A stretch of 64,000 nt of DNA from Pseudacidovorax intermedius (GCF_003350475.1 NZ_QQAV01000003.1:85965-149964); one strand, 5' to 3'. Numbered from the stretch's first letter, positions 8,699 through 18,854 are shown. The notes: generated by a model not told the origin, from the sequence alone. Program-made: numbers and translations.

Positions 8699-9511
8699 AT
8701 GAGGCTCGCGCTCGGCGTCCGCTACGATGGCCGCGCCTACGACGGCTGGCAAAGCCAGCCTTCCGGCCGCACGGTGCAGGACCAGCTCGAACGGGCGCTC
8801 GAACGCTTTGCGCAGCAGCGCATCGGCACGCTGTGCGCCGGCCGCACCGACGCGGGCGTGCATGGCTGGATGCAGGTGGTGCACTTCGACACCGACGTCG
8901 AGCGCGTGCCCTTCTCCTGGGTGCGCGGGCCCAACCGCTTTCTGCCGGAGGACATCGCCGTGCAGTGGGCGCAGCCGGTGCCCGACAGCTTCCACTGCCG
9001 CGCCGCGGCGCGGGGGCGGCGCTACCGTTATGTGGTGTCCCAGTCACCGGTGCGACCCAGCCTGGACGCGGGCAAGGTGGGCTGGTCGATGCATGCGCTG
9101 GATGGCGAGGCCATGCGCACCGCCGCCGCGCACCTGCTGGGCGAGCACGACTTCAGTTCCTTCCGCGCCTCGGCCTGCCAGGCCAAGTCGCCGGTCAAGA
9201 CCGTCCGGCGCATCGCCATCACGCGGGTCGGCGCGGCCGAGCGCTGCCGCTGGCATTTCGACTTCGAGGCCGACGCCTTCCTGCACCACATGATCCGCAA
9301 CATCATGGGCTGCCTGGTGCGCGTGGGCCAGGGCCATGCCACACCCGACTGGCTGCGCGAGGTACGCGACGCGCGCAGCCGGCAGGCAGCGGCGCCCACC
9401 TTCGCGGCCGACGGGCTGTACTTCCTCGGCCCCCTCTACGACGCCGCATGGGGACTTCCGCCCGAGGTCACCATGGGCGTGGAGCCTGGTGCCTGCGAGG
9501 CCCTGCCCTGA
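8699..9511 (+). CDS. truA: tRNA pseudouridine(38-40) synthase
   Basis: Converts uridines 38-40 of the tRNA anticodon stem-loop to pseudouridine. It has 270 residues, the family length. The N-terminal LGVRYDGRAYDGWQ and the catalytic Asp51 in CAGRTDAGVHG are clear, as is the later DAFLHHMIRNIMG. The start ATG at 8699 is directly supported by that N-terminus. It follows fimV by 130 bases and precedes trpF by 65 bases on the same strand, the usual arrangement in Burkholderiales, and it is probably read through into the trp genes. Confidence 0.97.
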   Translation: MRLALGVRYDGRAYDGWQSQPSGRTVQDQLERALERFAQQRIGTLCAGRTDAGVHGWMQVVHFDTDVERVPFSWVRGPNRFLPEDIAVQWAQPVPDSFHCRAAARGRRYRYVVSQSPVRPSLDAGKVGWSMHALDGEAMRTAAAHLLGEHDFSSFRASACQAKSPVKTVRRIAITRVGAAERCRWHFDFEADAFLHHMIRNIMGCLVRVGQGHATPDWLREVRDARSRQAAAPTFAADGLYFLGPLYDAAWGLPPEVTMGVEPGACEALP

Positions 9512-9576
9512 ACAGCGTCAGGCAGTCCCCGCCCTCTCGCCCCGTCACGCGCCCTGTTCCTCTGTCTGCACACGCC

Positions 9577-10269
9577 ATGACCCCTTCGTCCGCCACCTTC
9601 CGCACCCGCATCAAGATATGCGGCCTCACGCGCGAGCAGGACGTGGATGCGGCCGTGGACGCGGGCGCCGATGCGGTGGGCTTCGTGCTCTACGCCAAAA
9701 GCCCGCGGGCCGTGACCGTGGAGCGCGCCGCCGAGTTGGCGCGCCGGCTGCCGCCTTTCGTGGTGCCGGTGCTGCTCTTCGTCAATGAAGCGCCGGATCG
9801 GGTGCAGGCCGGGCTGGTGGCGGTGCCAGGTTCCATGGCCCAGTTCCATGGCGACGAGACACCCGAACTGTGCGGACAGTCCACCGCCGAGGGAGGCCAC
9901 CGCTGGCTGCGCGCCGCCCGCATCCCCCTGGGCGCGGCAGGGGCCGGCTTCGACCTCTTAAACTACGCGGCTTCCTATTCCCAGGCCAGCGCCATCCTGC
10001 TCGACGCCCATGTCGACGGCTATGGCGGTGCCGGCAAGGTCTTCGATTGGTCACTCCTTCCAACCGCCGTCGACGCTCACCTCGTCTTGAGTGGTGGGCT
10101 CGCACCTGCAAACGTGGGCGATGGCATTGCGCTGCTGCGCCCGCGCTGCCGGTCGCTGTCGGTTGATGTGAGCTCGGGCGTCGAGACGGCCAAGGGCATC
10201 AAGGACGGCGACAAGATCCGCGAGTTCGTCGCCGCCGTCCGCGCGGCCGACGCGCTACTCGCCCGCTGA
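9577..10269 (+). CDS. trpF: Phosphoribosylanthranilate isomerase
   Basis: Amadori isomerisation of N-(5-phosphoribosyl)anthranilate in tryptophan synthesis; a TIM-barrel enzyme of 230 residues. The catalytic-Cys motif RIKICGLTREQDV is near the N-terminus, and the phosphate-binding end is seen in LSGGLAPANVGDG and VDVSSGVETAKGIKD. The ATG at 9577 leaves a short nine-residue extension before RIKICGL. It heads the trpF-trpB-trpA group. No tryptophan-codon leader is visible in the 65-base spacer, so I see no sign of Trp attenuation here. Confidence 0.97.
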   Translation: MTPSSATFRTRIKICGLTREQDVDAAVDAGADAVGFVLYAKSPRAVTVERAAELARRLPPFVVPVLLFVNEAPDRVQAGLVAVPGSMAQFHGDETPELCGQSTAEGGHRWLRAARIPLGAAGAGFDLLNYAASYSQASAILLDAHVDGYGGAGKVFDWSLLPTAVDAHLVLSGGLAPANVGDGIALLRPRCRSLSVDVSSGVETAKGIKDGDKIREFVAAVRAADALLAR

Positions 10270-10348
10270 GCCGGGGCCTTCGGGCCCGCCGGCTGCACCC
10301 CCAGGACACTGCGCGTCCTGACGGCTGCCAAGAAGACCTCCTCGTTCT

Positions 10349-10372
10349 GCCGGTGCCCACCTGTGCACCGGC
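10349..10372 (+). promoter_or_regulatory. Stem-loop just upstream of trpB
   Basis: GCCGGTGC and GCACCGGC pair perfectly over eight bases around an eight-base loop, ending 18 bases before the trpB ATG. No T-run follows, and no Shine-Dalgarno sequence is apparent between it and the start, so the stem could influence trpB translation. Its role is unknown. Confidence 0.4.
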
Positions 10373-10390
10373 GCCATCATCACGATCGCC

Positions 10391-11649
<1,259 letters not shown>

Positions 11650-11653
<4 letters not shown>

Positions 11654-12513
11654 GCGCCGCGAACACCACGCCGGACAGCCGCCGCATCGCATCCACCTTC
11701 ACGCGTCTGGCGGGCGAAGGCCGCAAGGCGCTGATTCCTTATGTGACCGCCGGCTTCCCGCAGGCCGACATCACGCCCGCGCTGATGCACGCCATGGTCG
11801 CCGCTGGCGCCGACGTGATCGAGCTGGGCGTGCCCTTCTCCGACCCCATGGCCGACGGCCCCGTGATCCAGAAGGCCGGCGAGGCCGCACTGGCCATCGG
11901 CGTCGGCATGGCGCAGGTGCTGGCCATGGTGGCCGAGTTCCGCGGCCAGGACACGACGACGCCCGTCGTGCTGATGGGCTATGCCAACCCGGTGGAGCGC
12001 TACGACCTCAAGCATGGCGCCGGCGCCTTCGTGCGCGACGCGGCGGCGGCGGGCGTGGACGGCGTGCTGATCGTCGATTACCCGCCAGAAGAGTGCGAGG
12101 CCTTCGCCGCCGACCTGCGCGCGCACGGGCTGGACCTGATCTTCCTGCTGGCCCCCACCAGCACCGACGCCCGCATGGCGCAGGTGGCGCGGGTGGCCAG
12201 CGGCTATGTCTACTACGTCTCGCTCAAGGGCGTGACCGGTGCCGGCCACCTGGACACTAGTGCCGTCGAGCAGATGCTGCCGCGCATCCGCCAGCACGTG
12301 ACGGTGCCGGTGGGCGTGGGCTTCGGCATCCGCGACGCGCAGACGGCACAGGCCGTGGGCCGCACGGCCGACGCGGTGGTGATCGGCACGCGGATCATCC
12401 AACTGCTGGAAGGCCAGCCGCGCGAAGCGGCACTGGCCGCGGCCGGCGATTTCCTGCGCGGCATCCGCGCCGCACTGGATGCGCTGCCGGCCCCCGGGCC
12501 GAAAGCGGGATAA
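11650..12513 (+). CDS. trpA: Tryptophan synthase alpha subunit
   Basis: Cleaves indole-3-glycerol phosphate to indole and glyceraldehyde-3-phosphate and channels indole to TrpB. It is a 287-residue TIM barrel. The catalytic Glu and Asp lie in [20 protein letters not shown], followed later by [12 protein letters not shown] and the phosphate site [14 protein letters not shown]. The start overlaps the trpB stop as ATGA. It is slightly longer at the N-terminus than the E. coli enzyme. accD follows after 108 bases that contain a strong stem-loop. Confidence 0.98.
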
Positions 12514-12563
12514 TCCGTCCCCTCGTTCCCCGCCCTGCCCGGCCACCGCGCCCGGCAGGCGCC

Positions 12564-12593
12564 GCGGACAGGCGGCTTGGCCGCCCCGTCCGC
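12564..12593 (+). other. Nested stem-loop in the trpA-accD spacer
   Basis: An outer pair GCGGAC/GTCCGC encloses an inner pair GGCGGC/GCCGCC with loop TTG, giving a 30-base structure of twelve G/C-rich pairs. It ends 28 bases before the accD ATG and is followed by CTCCTTGCAC, not by a T-run. It may separate trp and acc expression by pausing or RNA processing. The function is unknown. Confidence 0.5.
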
Positions 12594-12621
12594 CTCCTTG
12601 CACAGAACTCGGACGCACACC

Positions 12622-13494
12622 ATGAGCTGGCTCGAAAAACTCCTCCCCCCCAAGATCGCGCCCACCGACCCCGGTGCACGGCGCCAGATGCCCGAGGGCC
12701 TGTGGATCAAGTGCCCGAGCTGCGAGACGGTGCTCTACAAGACCGACCTGGAGCAGAACCAGAACGTCTGCCCCAGTTGCAGCCACCACCACCGCATCGG
12801 CGCCCGCGCGCGGCTCGACGCCTTCCTCGATGCCGAGGGCCGCTACGAGCTGGGCCAGGAAGTACTGCCGGTCGATGCCCTCAAGTTCAAGGACAGCCGC
12901 AAGTACCCCGAGCGCCTGAAGGAAGCGCTGGAGTCCACCGGCGAGACCGACGCCCTGGTGGTGATGGGCGGCTCGGTGCTCAACATCGGCGTGGTCGCCG
13001 CCTGCTTCGAGTTCGAGTTCATGGGCGGCTCCATGGGCTCGGTGGTCGGCGAGCGCTTCGTGCGCGGCGTCGAGACCGCCATCGAGCAGAAGGTGCCCTT
13101 CATCTGCTTCACCGCCACCGGCGGCGCCCGCATGCAGGAAGGCCTGCTGTCGCTGATGCAGATGGCCAAGACCAATGCGGCGCTCACGCGCCTGGCCAAG
13201 AAGGGGCTACCGTACATCAGCGTGCTGACCGACCCGACCATGGGCGGCGTCTCGGCCGGCTTCGCCTTCGTGGGCGACGTGGTGATCGCCGAGCCCAAGG
13301 CGCTGATCGGCTTCGCCGGCCCGCGCGTGATCGAGTCCACCGTGCGAGTGAAGCTGCCCGCGGGCTTCCAGCGCGCCGAGTTCCTGCAGGAAAAGGGCGC
13401 CGTCGACTTCATCAGCGACCGCCGCGAACTGCGCAAGACCATCGCCAGCGTGCTGGCCATGCTCACGCGCCAGCCGGCCGACGCGGTCGGCTGA
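12622..13494 (+). CDS. accD: Acetyl-CoA carboxylase carboxyltransferase beta subunit
   Basis: With AccA it transfers the carboxyl group from biotin to acetyl-CoA to form malonyl-CoA, the first fatty-acid step. It has 290 residues. A four-cysteine zinc ribbon is visible at Cys31, Cys34, Cys50 and Cys53 ([17 protein letters not shown]). The crotonase-like domain includes [12 protein letters not shown] and [12 protein letters not shown]. The ATG at 12622 starts [12 protein letters not shown], a family-typical N-terminus. In many Burkholderiales accD is followed by folC; here the next genes are for iron uptake, so the usual order is broken after this gene. Confidence 0.98.
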   Translation: MSWLEKLLPPKIAPTDPGARRQMPEGLWIKCPSCETVLYKTDLEQNQNVCPSCSHHHRIGARARLDAFLDAEGRYELGQEVLPVDALKFKDSRKYPERLKEALESTGETDALVVMGGSVLNIGVVAACFEFEFMGGSMGSVVGERFVRGVETAIEQKVPFICFTATGGARMQEGLLSLMQMAKTNAALTRLAKKGLPYISVLTDPTMGGVSAGFAFVGDVVIAEPKALIGFAGPRVIESTVRVKLPAGFQRAEFLQEKGAVDFISDRRELRKTIASVLAMLTRQPADAVG

Positions 13495-13558
13495 TCGCCC
13501 TCGGGCGCCCGGCCCGGAGCGGCCGGGCCGTGGTGCGGTTGCCACAACCACCACGAAT

Positions 13559-13575
13559 ATGAGAAAAGTTCTCAT
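13559..13575. promoter_or_regulatory. Fur-box-like site upstream of the siderophore receptor
   Basis: ATGAGAA-AAG-TTCTCAT is a perfect 7-base dyad with a 3-base centre. It differs from the Fur-type pattern ATGAGAATnATTCTCAT at only two defined positions. It lies 87 bases before the ATG of a TonB-dependent receptor. Control by Fur is inferred from the sequence match plus the gene's function. Confidence 0.65.
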
Positions 13576-13612
13576 TAGCAAGGCAGAATAGGGTTTTCAC
13601 CAGTTCGCCAAC

Positions 13613-13635
13613 AGCGCGCATCGGCGCGCTTTTTT
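13613..13635 (+). terminator. Intrinsic terminator between the Fur-like box and the receptor gene
   Basis: AGCGCGC and GCGCGCT pair around the tetraloop ATCG (13620-13623) and are followed directly by a run of six T. This is a textbook rho-independent terminator for plus-strand transcripts. It lies after the Fur-like box and 27 bases before the receptor ATG. It may end the accD transcript, and it may also stop transcripts that begin near the Fur-like box. Confidence 0.85.
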
Positions 13636-13661
13636 GTGGCCGCTCGCCGGCACGCCTGCTC

Positions 13662-15752
13662 ATGAGAAGACTGCTCCCTGTCGCCGCCGCCCTGGCGCTG
13701 CCGCTGCCCTGCGCCGTGGCCCAGACCACCCTGGACACCGTGGACGTGCGCGCCGACCGCAGCAACGGCTTCGTCGCCAACACGGTGGAGGCCGGCACCT
13801 TCCGCGGCGGACAGCTGATGGACGTTCCGGCCACCGTGAATGCCGTCACCAGCGCCGTCATCGAGCTGCAGGCGGCCGACAGCGTCTACGACGTGCTGCG
13901 CAACACCGCCGGCGTCACGCGCCAGCAGAACGGCGGCGACACCTTCGACCAGCTGGTGATCCGCGGGATCGGGGTCGAGAACCGCACCAACTACCGGCTC
14001 AACGGCTCGCTGGCCATTCCCAACATCTCCGAGATCCCGATGGAGAACAAGGAGCGGGTCGAGGTGCTCAAGGGCGCCTCGGCGCTGTACTACGGCTTCA
14101 CCTCGCCGGCTGGCATCGTCAACTTCGTGACCAAGCGGGCCGGGGCCACGCCGGTGACGAGCGTGGGCGTGCGCCTCGACAACCACGGCGAGGCGCAGGG
14201 CCTCGTGGACATCGGCCGCCGCTTCGGCGAAGGCGATCAGTTCGGCGTGCGCATCAATGCCGCAGGCGGCAGCCTCGGCTCGGCCATCGGCGGCGTGGAC
14301 GGCAACCGGCAGATGCAGTCGCTCGCCTTCGACTGGCGCGTGAACTCGCAGCTGACGATCAAGGCCGACGTCGAGCACTACCAGAAGCGCGTCGTCGAGC
14401 AGGCCGGCATCGGCCGGCCGGCAGCGGTGAATGGCGTGATCACGCTGCCCGCGCTACCGGACCCCACCAAGCTGCTCGGCCCGACCTTCGCGCCCTTCGT
14501 CGCCGAAGTCACCAACCAGCAGCTGCGCGCCGACTATTCGATCAACAGCGACTGGGCGCTGATGGTGGAAGCGGGCCGCTCGGACGCCGAGCGCGACCGC
14601 GGGCTCGGCACCGTCAGCAACTACAACGTCAGCACCGGCCGCGGGCGCATCACCGGCAACGTGCAGCACCTCGAGCAGACCTCGCAGCTGCTGCGCACCG
14701 AACTCTTCGGCACCTTCCAGACCGGTGACGTCCAGCACGAACTGACGCTGGGCGTCGCCCGCGCCGACAAGAGCCAGGCGCCGATCTATAGCCGCAACTA
14801 TGGCAACGCCAACACGGTGCAGAACCTGTACAACCCGGTGCCGATCGGACCGCTCGCGCTCAGCAACCGCACGGTGGTGCCCACGACCGGCTTCCAGGAC
14901 AGCAGCGACCTGGGCCTGTACGCGCTGGACCGCATCGTGCTCTCGCCCGAGTGGCAGTTGGTGGCCGGCGTGCGCCATACCCGCTACCAGAGCGTGCAGG
15001 GCGCCAGCACCACGCTGCCGGTGACCAGCTACGACGTGGACGAGACCTCGCCGCTATTGGCACTGACCTACAAGTTCACGCCCGACCTGGCCATCTACGG
15101 CTCCTATTCCCAGGGCGTGGAGGAAGGCGACACTGCCCCCGCCGGTACCGCCAACCAGAACCAGCGCCTCGCCCCCGGCGTGAGCAAGCAGAAGGAACTG
15201 GGCCTGCGCTGGCAGGCGCCCAACGGCACGATGTTCTCGGCCGCCGTGTTCGACATCGACCGGCCCGGCAGCTACACGAACAGTGCCAACACGTTCGTGG
15301 GCGACGGACGGCAGGTCTACCGGGGCCTGGAGCTGTCGGCCCAGGGTCAGCTCACGAAGCAGTTGGCCTGGCAGGCCTCCGGCCAATGGCTGAACGCGGC
15401 CTTCCGCGACATCAACGCCCAGTACAACGGCAAGTTGCCCGAGAACACGGCACGCAAGACGGCCAGCCTGTTCCTGTCGTACGACATCGCCGGCGTGCCC
15501 GGCCTCTCGATCAATGGCGGCGCCTACTACACGGGCCGCCGGCCCATCGACGACCTGAACCAGGGCTTCATCGGCGGCTACACGCTGTTCGACGTCGGCG
15601 CGCGCTATGTGACCCAGCTCTTCGGCAGGCGCACCCAGTTCCAGCTGAACGTGGAGAACGCCGGCGACAGGCGCTATTGGTCCGCAGCCGGCACGCGTCT
15701 GGCCGTCGGCACGCCGCGCACCGTGAAGGCCTCGATGAAGGTCGACCTGTGA
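13662..15752 (+). CDS. TonB-dependent siderophore receptor
   Basis: An outer-membrane gated barrel that imports ferric siderophores using TonB energy. The 696-residue protein begins with a signal peptide (RRLLPVAAALALPLPCAVA). A plug domain covers about residues 30-170, including VPATVNAVTSAVIEL, DQLVIRGIG and ERVEVLKGASALYYGFTSPAG. The barrel ends at the C-terminus with the ferrichrome/ferrioxamine-type finish VGTPRTVKASMKVDL. There is no N-terminal signalling domain, so it is not a transducer of the FecA kind. The ligand cannot be told from sequence. A Fur-like box lies upstream, and the next gene, 18 bases on, is a membrane flavoreductase, suggesting joint use in ferric-siderophore uptake and reduction. 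Confidence 0.92.
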   Translation: MRRLLPVAAALALPLPCAVAQTTLDTVDVRADRSNGFVANTVEAGTFRGGQLMDVPATVNAVTSAVIELQAADSVYDVLRNTAGVTRQQNGGDTFDQLVIRGIGVENRTNYRLNGSLAIPNISEIPMENKERVEVLKGASALYYGFTSPAGIVNFVTKRAGATPVTSVGVRLDNHGEAQGLVDIGRRFGEGDQFGVRINAAGGSLGSAIGGVDGNRQMQSLAFDWRVNSQLTIKADVEHYQKRVVEQAGIGRPAAVNGVITLPALPDPTKLLGPTFAPFVAEVTNQQLRADYSINSDWALMVEAGRSDAERDRGLGTVSNYNVSTGRGRITGNVQHLEQTSQLLRTELFGTFQTGDVQHELTLGVARADKSQAPIYSRNYGNANTVQNLYNPVPIGPLALSNRTVVPTTGFQDSSDLGLYALDRIVLSPEWQLVAGVRHTRYQSVQGASTTLPVTSYDVDETSPLLALTYKFTPDLAIYGSYSQGVEEGDTAPAGTANQNQRLAPGVSKQKELGLRWQAPNGTMFSAAVFDIDRPGSYTNSANTFVGDGRQVYRGLELSAQGQLTKQLAWQASGQWLNAAFRDINAQYNGKLPENTARKTASLFLSYDIAGVPGLSINGGAYYTGRRPIDDLNQGFIGGYTLFDVGARYVTQLFGRRTQFQLNVENAGDRRYWSAAGTRLAVGTPRTVKASMKVDL

Positions 15753-15770
15753 GCGCGGTGAGAGGCTGAC

Positions 15771-18236
15771 ATGCCCTGGACCTGGCGCCAAGCCCTGTTC
15801 CAGCTCCACTGGCTGGCCGGCATCACGGCCGGCACGGTGTTGGCGGTCATCGGCAGCAGCGGCGCGCTGCTGGCCTACCGGGCGGAGATTGTTGAAGCGC
15901 TGAACCCCGCGCTGTTCCAGCGCCAGCCGCCCACGCCCGGCGCGGCCCCGCTCACCCCCGCAGCACTGGTCGCCGCCGTGCAGGCGCGTGACCCGAAGGT
16001 GCAGGTGCAGACACTCACCCTGCGCAAGCAGACCGGTTGGCCCGTGCGCATCGGCTTCGCGCCGGCGCCCGGCCAGCGCCGCGGCGCCCAGCACTGGCTG
16101 GACCCGTGGACCGCCGAGCCGCTGCCCGAGCCGCGGGGCGACGAATTCTTTGAGACCGTCGAATCGCTACACCGCTGGCTGCTGCTGCCGCGCGACATCG
16201 GCAAGCCGGTGACGGGCGTGCTCGCGGCCTCGCTGTTGTTGCTGGCCATCTCGGGCCTGGTGCTGCGCTGGCCGCGTCGGACGCTGGACTGGCGCGCCTG
16301 GCTGCGCGTGGACCTGCGCCTGCGCGGCCGCGCGCTGCTGTGGAACCTGCATGCGGTGGCGGGCACGCTGGCGCTGCTGTGCTACCTGGTGTCGGGGCTG
16401 ACGGGCGTCTACTGGGGCTTCGATGCCGTGCGTGCGGCGGTGGACGGCGCCGTGGGCGAAGGACAGGCGGCGCGCATGCAGCGCAGCGGCGGCAACCCGG
16501 CCGGCCGTGCCATGGGCGCGGCTGGCGGCGCGGCGTCCGCGCCGGGCCCCACGCCCGCGCCACCCCGCGCCGCGCCCGATCTGGACCGGCTCTGGCAGGG
16601 CTTCCTGCGCGCATCGAACGGCAATTGGCAGCTGGTGACGCTGCGGCTGCCGGCACGGGCCAATCCACGCGTCGAAGCCACCTACCTGCGCCGCGACGCC
16701 GAGCACGAGCGCGCCCGCAACCGGCTCTACCTGGACGCCGCCACTGGCGAGCCCATCGAGCATCGCCGCTATGCGGAACTGAGCGCGCCGGCGCGGCTGG
16801 TCAACAGCATCTATCCGCTGCACATGGGCAGTTTCTGGGGCCCGCTCGGCCGGGTGGTGATGGTGCTGGCCAGCGCCGGGCTCCTGCTCTTCGCCATCAC
16901 CGGCTGGCTGCTGTACCTGCGCCGCCGGCGCGAGGCAGCGGCGGCACGGCGGGCGCGGCGGGCCTCGCTGGCGGCGGCGGGTGGCGGCGCCACGCCCGAG
17001 GCCGGCGGGCTGCTGGTCGCCTTCGCCACCCAGACGGGCCATGCCGAACGGCTCGCCTGGCAGACCGCGGCCGCCCTGGGTGCCGCTGGCGTGCCGGCCA
17101 CCGTCAGGCCGCTGCAGGCGCTGGCCCCGGCTGATCTGGCCCGCCACCCGCGCGTGCTGGTCGTGGCCAGCAGCTACGGCGATGGCGAGCCGCCCGACGC
17201 GGCCCGCGCCTTCGCCCGGCGGCTGGCCATCATGAACGCCCCGCTGGCGCCCGCCCCCGCCTTCGGCCTGCTGGCGCTGGGCAACCGCCAATACGGCACC
17301 TTCTGCGGCTTCGGCCATGCGCTGGATAGCCACCTGCGCCGCCTGGGCGCGCGACCACTGTTCCCGCTGGTGGAAATGGACGAGGCGGACGCCTCCGCCA
17401 TCGTGCGCTGGCGCGCCGAAGTGGGCGCCGCCTTCGGCGTCGTGCTGGACGAGGACGCAACGCCGGACCCGGCCCTGGCCGCACCCCGCTGGCTGGAGGC
17501 CGAGTTGGGCCGGCGCACGCACCTGAATCCTGGGAGCGCCGGCTCGCCGCTGTTCGAGCTACAGATCGCCCTGCCCCCCGAGACCGACTGGCAGCCAGGC
17601 GCACTGGTGGAGATCGAAGCGCCTACGGCCGGCGAGCCACCCCGGCGCTATTCCGTCGCCTCGATCCCGGACGACGGCACCCTCAGCCTGCTGGTGCGCC
17701 AGCGCGTGCTGGACGACGGGCGCCTCGGCCTCATGTCCAGCTGGCTCACGGTGCAGACTCTGCCCAGCGCACCGCTGCGTCTGCGGCTGGTCGACAACCC
17801 GGGCTTCCGGCTGATCGACGACGACCGCCCCTGCATCTTCATCGGCAACGGCTCGGGCTTTGCGGGCCTGCGCGGACATCTGCGCGAGCGGGCGCGGCGC
17901 GGCCATGGGCGCAACTGGCTTATCTTCGGCGAGCGGCATCCGGACCACGACGCCTTCTTCGCCGACGACGTGCAGGCCTGGCAGGCCCGCGGCCTGCTCC
18001 CGCGGGTGGACCTGGCCTGGTCGCGCGTGGCACCCACCGGCCGCCATGTGCAGGACGCACTCAAGGATGCAGGCGACGCGTTGCGCCGCTGGGTGGACGA
18101 CGGCGCCGTGCTCTATGTCTGCGGCAGCCTGGCGGGCATGGCGCAGGGCGTGGATGCCGCGTTGCGCGAGCTGCTCGGTTCCGCGGCGGTAGAAGCACTG
18201 CTCATGGAAGGCAGGCTGCGCCGCGACGTCTACTGA
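15771..18236 (+). CDS. PepSY-membrane / flavodoxin / NAD(P)H-reductase fusion, probable ferric-siderophore reductase
   Basis: An 821-residue fusion. The N-terminal half is a PepSY-type membrane domain with helices near residues 14-36, 143-163, 190-215 and 362-382 and conserved histidines (LHWLAG, WNLHAVAGT, YPLHMGSFW) that may bind haem. From about 412 comes a flavodoxin-like FMN domain (GLLVAFATQTGHAERLA), then a ferredoxin-reductase-like FAD domain with RRYSVASIPDD at about 624, and an NAD(P) domain with IFIGNGSGFAGLRGHL from about 688, as in sulfite-reductase flavoproteins. This layout would carry electrons from NAD(P)H across the inner membrane. Proteins of this kind occur beside siderophore receptors and reduce ferric siderophores; here it directly follows such a receptor. 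The substrate is inferred. Confidence 0.85.
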   Translation: MPWTWRQALFQLHWLAGITAGTVLAVIGSSGALLAYRAEIVEALNPALFQRQPPTPGAAPLTPAALVAAVQARDPKVQVQTLTLRKQTGWPVRIGFAPAPGQRRGAQHWLDPWTAEPLPEPRGDEFFETVESLHRWLLLPRDIGKPVTGVLAASLLLLAISGLVLRWPRRTLDWRAWLRVDLRLRGRALLWNLHAVAGTLALLCYLVSGLTGVYWGFDAVRAAVDGAVGEGQAARMQRSGGNPAGRAMGAAGGAASAPGPTPAPPRAAPDLDRLWQGFLRASNGNWQLVTLRLPARANPRVEATYLRRDAEHERARNRLYLDAATGEPIEHRRYAELSAPARLVNSIYPLHMGSFWGPLGRVVMVLASAGLLLFAITGWLLYLRRRREAAAARRARRASLAAAGGGATPEAGGLLVAFATQTGHAERLAWQTAAALGAAGVPATVRPLQALAPADLARHPRVLVVASSYGDGEPPDAARAFARRLAIMNAPLAPAPAFGLLALGNRQYGTFCGFGHALDSHLRRLGARPLFPLVEMDEADASAIVRWRAEVGAAFGVVLDEDATPDPALAAPRWLEAELGRRTHLNPGSAGSPLFELQIALPPETDWQPGALVEIEAPTAGEPPRRYSVASIPDDGTLSLLVRQRVLDDGRLGLMSSWLTVQTLPSAPLRLRLVDNPGFRLIDDDRPCIFIGNGSGFAGLRGHLRERARRGHGRNWLIFGERHPDHDAFFADDVQAWQARGLLPRVDLAWSRVAPTGRHVQDALKDAGDALRRWVDDGAVLYVCGSLAGMAQGVDAALRELLGSAAVEALLMEGRLRRDVY

Positions 18237-18296
18237 GCGGCTTCAGGCGCAGTTGCCCGGCGCCCGCCCTGTGGGGTTCGGCGCCGGCTCCGTGCC

Positions 18297-18854
18297 TCAG
18301 CGCCCGATGCCGTAGATGCCCACCAGCAGATTGCCCAGCACCATCGCCACGATCTGCAGCAGCACGATGGCCACGAGCGGCGACAGGTCCACGCCGCCGA
18401 TCAACGGCACCACGCGGCGGATGGGCCGCACCAGCGGCTCGGCCAGGCGCTGCACCAGGTCGTGCAGCACGGGGGATGCGCCGGGGATCCATGACAGCAC
18501 CGCATAGACGATCAGCAGCGCCGTCAGCCCCGACACCGCCAGCTGCAGCAGCCCGAACAGCGACAGCAGCGGCAGCGCCACCGGCCGCAGCCCGCCGGCC
18601 AGCAGCATCAGCAGCAGGTACTTGAGCATGACGATCAGCCAAGCCGCCACCAGGCTGGCGAGGTCCCAGCGGCCCGCTGCGGGCAAGATGCGGCGCAGGG
18701 GCAGCACGATCCAGTCGGTCAATGCAAAGACGAAACGCCCCAGCGGATTGCCGAAGGGCACGCGGTGCAGCTGCATGTACAGGCGCAGCAGGCAGGCGCC
18801 GCCCAGCAGGCCGGCGATGACGTCCAGCAGGAACGAAGGGATCTGGTAGAGCAT
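18297..18854 (-). CDS. YggT-family membrane protein
   Basis: A 185-residue integral membrane protein with two YggT repeats, each a pair of helices followed by a conserved polar turn: LTDWIVLPLRRILP in the first half and LVQRLAEPLVRPIRRVVP in the second. It starts at the ATG at 18854 (MLYQIPSFLLDVIAGLL); a much longer in-frame reading upstream runs through antisense sequence of the neighbouring gene. It is divergent from the LON-domain gene, 72 bases away, and convergent with the flavoreductase. YggT proteins are linked to osmotic tolerance and cell division in some bacteria, but their biochemical role is not settled. Confidence 0.92.
   Translation of the reverse strand: MLYQIPSFLLDVIAGLLGGACLLRLYMQLHRVPFGNPLGRFVFALTDWIVLPLRRILPAAGRWDLASLVAAWLIVMLKYLLLMLLAGGLRPVALPLLSLFGLLQLAVSGLTALLIVYAVLSWIPGASPVLHDLVQRLAEPLVRPIRRVVPLIGGVDLSPLVAIVLLQIVAMVLGNLLVGIYGIGR

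Noticed and set aside
5857..8700. Open frame of 947 codons on the minus strand opposite fimV
   Set aside because: It is an antisense shadow of a real gene with a signal anchor, LysM domain and membrane helix. The antisense product has no recognisable domain.
9512..9576. Tryptophan attenuator leader before trpF
   Set aside because: No short ORF with tandem TGG codons and no terminator with a U-run was found in this spacer or in the trpF-trpB spacer.
13511..13529. GGCCCGG/CCGGGCC stem after accD as a terminator
   Set aside because: The 7-bp stem is perfect, but no T-run follows. The real terminator signal is the hairpin with six T at 13613-13635.
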